A stretch of DNA of 64,000 bases from Kineothrix sp. MB12-C1 (lineage in GTDB: Bacteria > Bacillota > Clostridia > Lachnospirales > Lachnospiraceae). Shown piece after piece: positions 63,007-64,000 of this stretch. The stretch is from assembly GCF_030863805.1 (NCBI RefSeq), contig NZ_CP132957.1, positions 3,038,001 through 3,102,000 on the forward strand, in the 5' to 3' direction. The translations under genes and the position numbers were made by a program. The stretch's first letter is position 1. Every line of letters begins with the position of its first letter. The notes below the pieces were generated by a model. The model did not search any database and was not told the origin of the DNA. It saw nothing but the letters and a program-made list of their open reading frames with translations.

Positions 63007-64000
63007 ATGTGTATGAAGATTATTGATGGCGGTGTGACGGCGGCAATCGGATTTGAGGCGGCCGGGGTAGAAGCGAATGTAAAATATAAAAATAGGAAGG
63101 ATATGGCTCTTGTGTATAGCCAAGTGCCTTGTAAGGTGGCCGGAGTTTTTACAAGCAATGTGGTGAAGGCTGCTCCGGTGATTTGGGATAAAAATGTGGT
63201 GTCGAATGCTTCCTATGCACGAGCAGTTGTTGTCAATTCAGGCATTGCCAATGCATGTACCGGCGTAAAAGGATATGAGTATTGTAAGGAAACGGCCAAG
63301 AAGGTAGCGGATGAACTGCAAATCCCCATGGACAGCGTATTAGTGGCATCCACGGGAGTGATCGGAATGCAGCTTCCTATGGAGAAAATTACAGCGGGTA
63401 TCCATAAGCTGACACAGGAAAAAGAGAGTAGTGAACAGGCGGGAACGCAGGCTGCAGAAGCGATTATGACGACGGATACGGTATCCAAACAGGCAGCGGT
63501 TACTATTGAAATTGACGGGAAGGCAGTGACGATAGGGGGTATGTGTAAAGGTTCCGGGATGATACACCCTAATATGTGTACGATGCTCGGTTTTATTACT
63601 ACAGATATCGCTATTTCAAAAGAATTATTGCAGGAAGCTCTGAGTGAGGACGTACAGGATACCTTCAATATGATATCGGTAGACGGGGATACTTCCACCA
63701 ACGATACACTTTTACTATTGGCTAACGGAATGGCAGGCAATACAGAAATCGTAAGCAAGGATGAGAATTATTATAAATTTATGGAAGCTCTTCATTATAT
63801 CGACGAAACCTTGGCAAAGAAAATGGCGGGGGATGGAGAAGGGGCTACCGCTCTTTTCGAGACGAAGGTCATTCATGCGGCAACGAAGGAGGATGCGAAA
63901 CTTCTTAGTAAGTCGGTGATTTGCTCCAGCCTGACAAAAGCAGCTATCTTCGGACATGATGCTAATTGGGGAAGAATTCTCTGTGCACTCGGCTATTCCG
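63007..64000 (+). CDS. argJ: glutamate N-acetyltransferase / amino-acid acetyltransferase ArgJ, 3' end outside window
   Basis: The frame stays open to the window end, giving 331 visible residues of the usual 390-410. ArgJ moves acetyl groups from N-acetylornithine to glutamate. The self-cleavage site is before Thr192 in HPNMCTMLGF, where most relatives have ATM. Other blocks: GVFTSNVVKAAPV, ASTGVIGMQLPM, SVDGDTSTNDT, and FGHDANWGRI at the end. ATG 63007 follows AGAGGAG; ATG 63013 (MKIIDGGVTAA) is an alternative. argB and argD probably follow. Confidence 0.95.
   Translation, partial: MCMKIIDGGVTAAIGFEAAGVEANVKYKNRKDMALVYSQVPCKVAGVFTSNVVKAAPVIWDKNVVSNASYARAVVVNSGIANACTGVKGYEYCKETAKKVADELQIPMDSVLVASTGVIGMQLPMEKITAGIHKLTQEKESSEQAGTQAAEAIMTTDTVSKQAAVTIEIDGKAVTIGGMCKGSGMIHPNMCTMLGFITTDIAISKELLQEALSEDVQDTFNMISVDGDTSTNDTLLLLANGMAGNTEIVSKDENYYKFMEALHYIDETLAKKMAGDGEGATALFETKVIHAATKEDAKLLSKSVICSSLTKAAIFGHDANWGRILCALGYS

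Overview
The window reads as chromosomal DNA of an anaerobic, spore-forming, low-to-moderate GC Firmicute of the Lachnospiraceae type. The evidence is a spoIIA operon, five spoVA genes, two T-box leaders (valS and trp), several plant-glycan hydrolases and a DUF5721-type protein. This placement is inferred from gene content. No rRNA, tRNA, CRISPR array or transposase gene was seen.

Layout. 1-7 kb: a plant-polysaccharide locus (AraC regulator cut by the window edge, esterase, GH36, a GH28-like protein, D-lyxose isomerase). 7-15.4 kb: housekeeping and sporulation genes (CmpB-like membrane protein, T-box-valS-folC, a 59-residue protein, a zinc-ribbon/TPR membrane protein, spoIIAA-spoIIAB-sigF). 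15.4-22.9 kb: spoVAA-AB-AC and spoVAD, separated by a MATE exporter and an O-acylation pair (MBOAT and SGNH). 23-26.7 kb: a sulfur/redox module (CoA-disulfide reductase-rhodanese-TusA-DsrE fusion, thioredoxin, Crp/Fnr regulator). 26.7-28.8 kb: a truncated GH30, a 76-residue protein and ridA.

28.8-40.9 kb is an accessory island: AraC plus PTS plus a NagB-like enzyme, an AT-rich membrane KAP-type ATPase, two orphan small ORFs, a Fic protein, a low-molecular-weight phosphatase, and a two-component system divergent from an ABC exporter. Both edges carry copies of one ancestral promoter-orf76-ridA-aroK segment. The left edge keeps the promoter, orf76, ridA and a wrecked 5' end of aroK. The right edge keeps the promoter, a scrap of ridA and intact aroK. 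The left aroK remnant contains a perfect 26-bp hairpin that looks like a template-switch product.

41-49.3 kb: aroK, an EamA transporter and a LacI-controlled ABC-sugar/alpha-xylosidase operon with a tandem GTTAAC operator. 49.4-56.4 kb: a T-box-controlled complete trpEGDCFBA operon. 56.5-59.5 kb: an orphan spoVAE, DUF5721, DegV, a LytTR regulator and DUF1294. 59.7-64 kb: divergent argG and argC-GNAT-argJ, with argJ running off the end.

Across the window the intergenic regions carry a family of short palindromes (GTAACTGT, 11 nt, ACAGTTAC) and longer relatives of about 60-160 bp with the same ends. One longer copy lies in the argG leader and another, bounded by 19-bp direct repeats, lies before argJ. 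These repeats, the island with duplicated ends and its hairpin, and the membrane KAP ATPase/Fic region are the parts most worth a second look.
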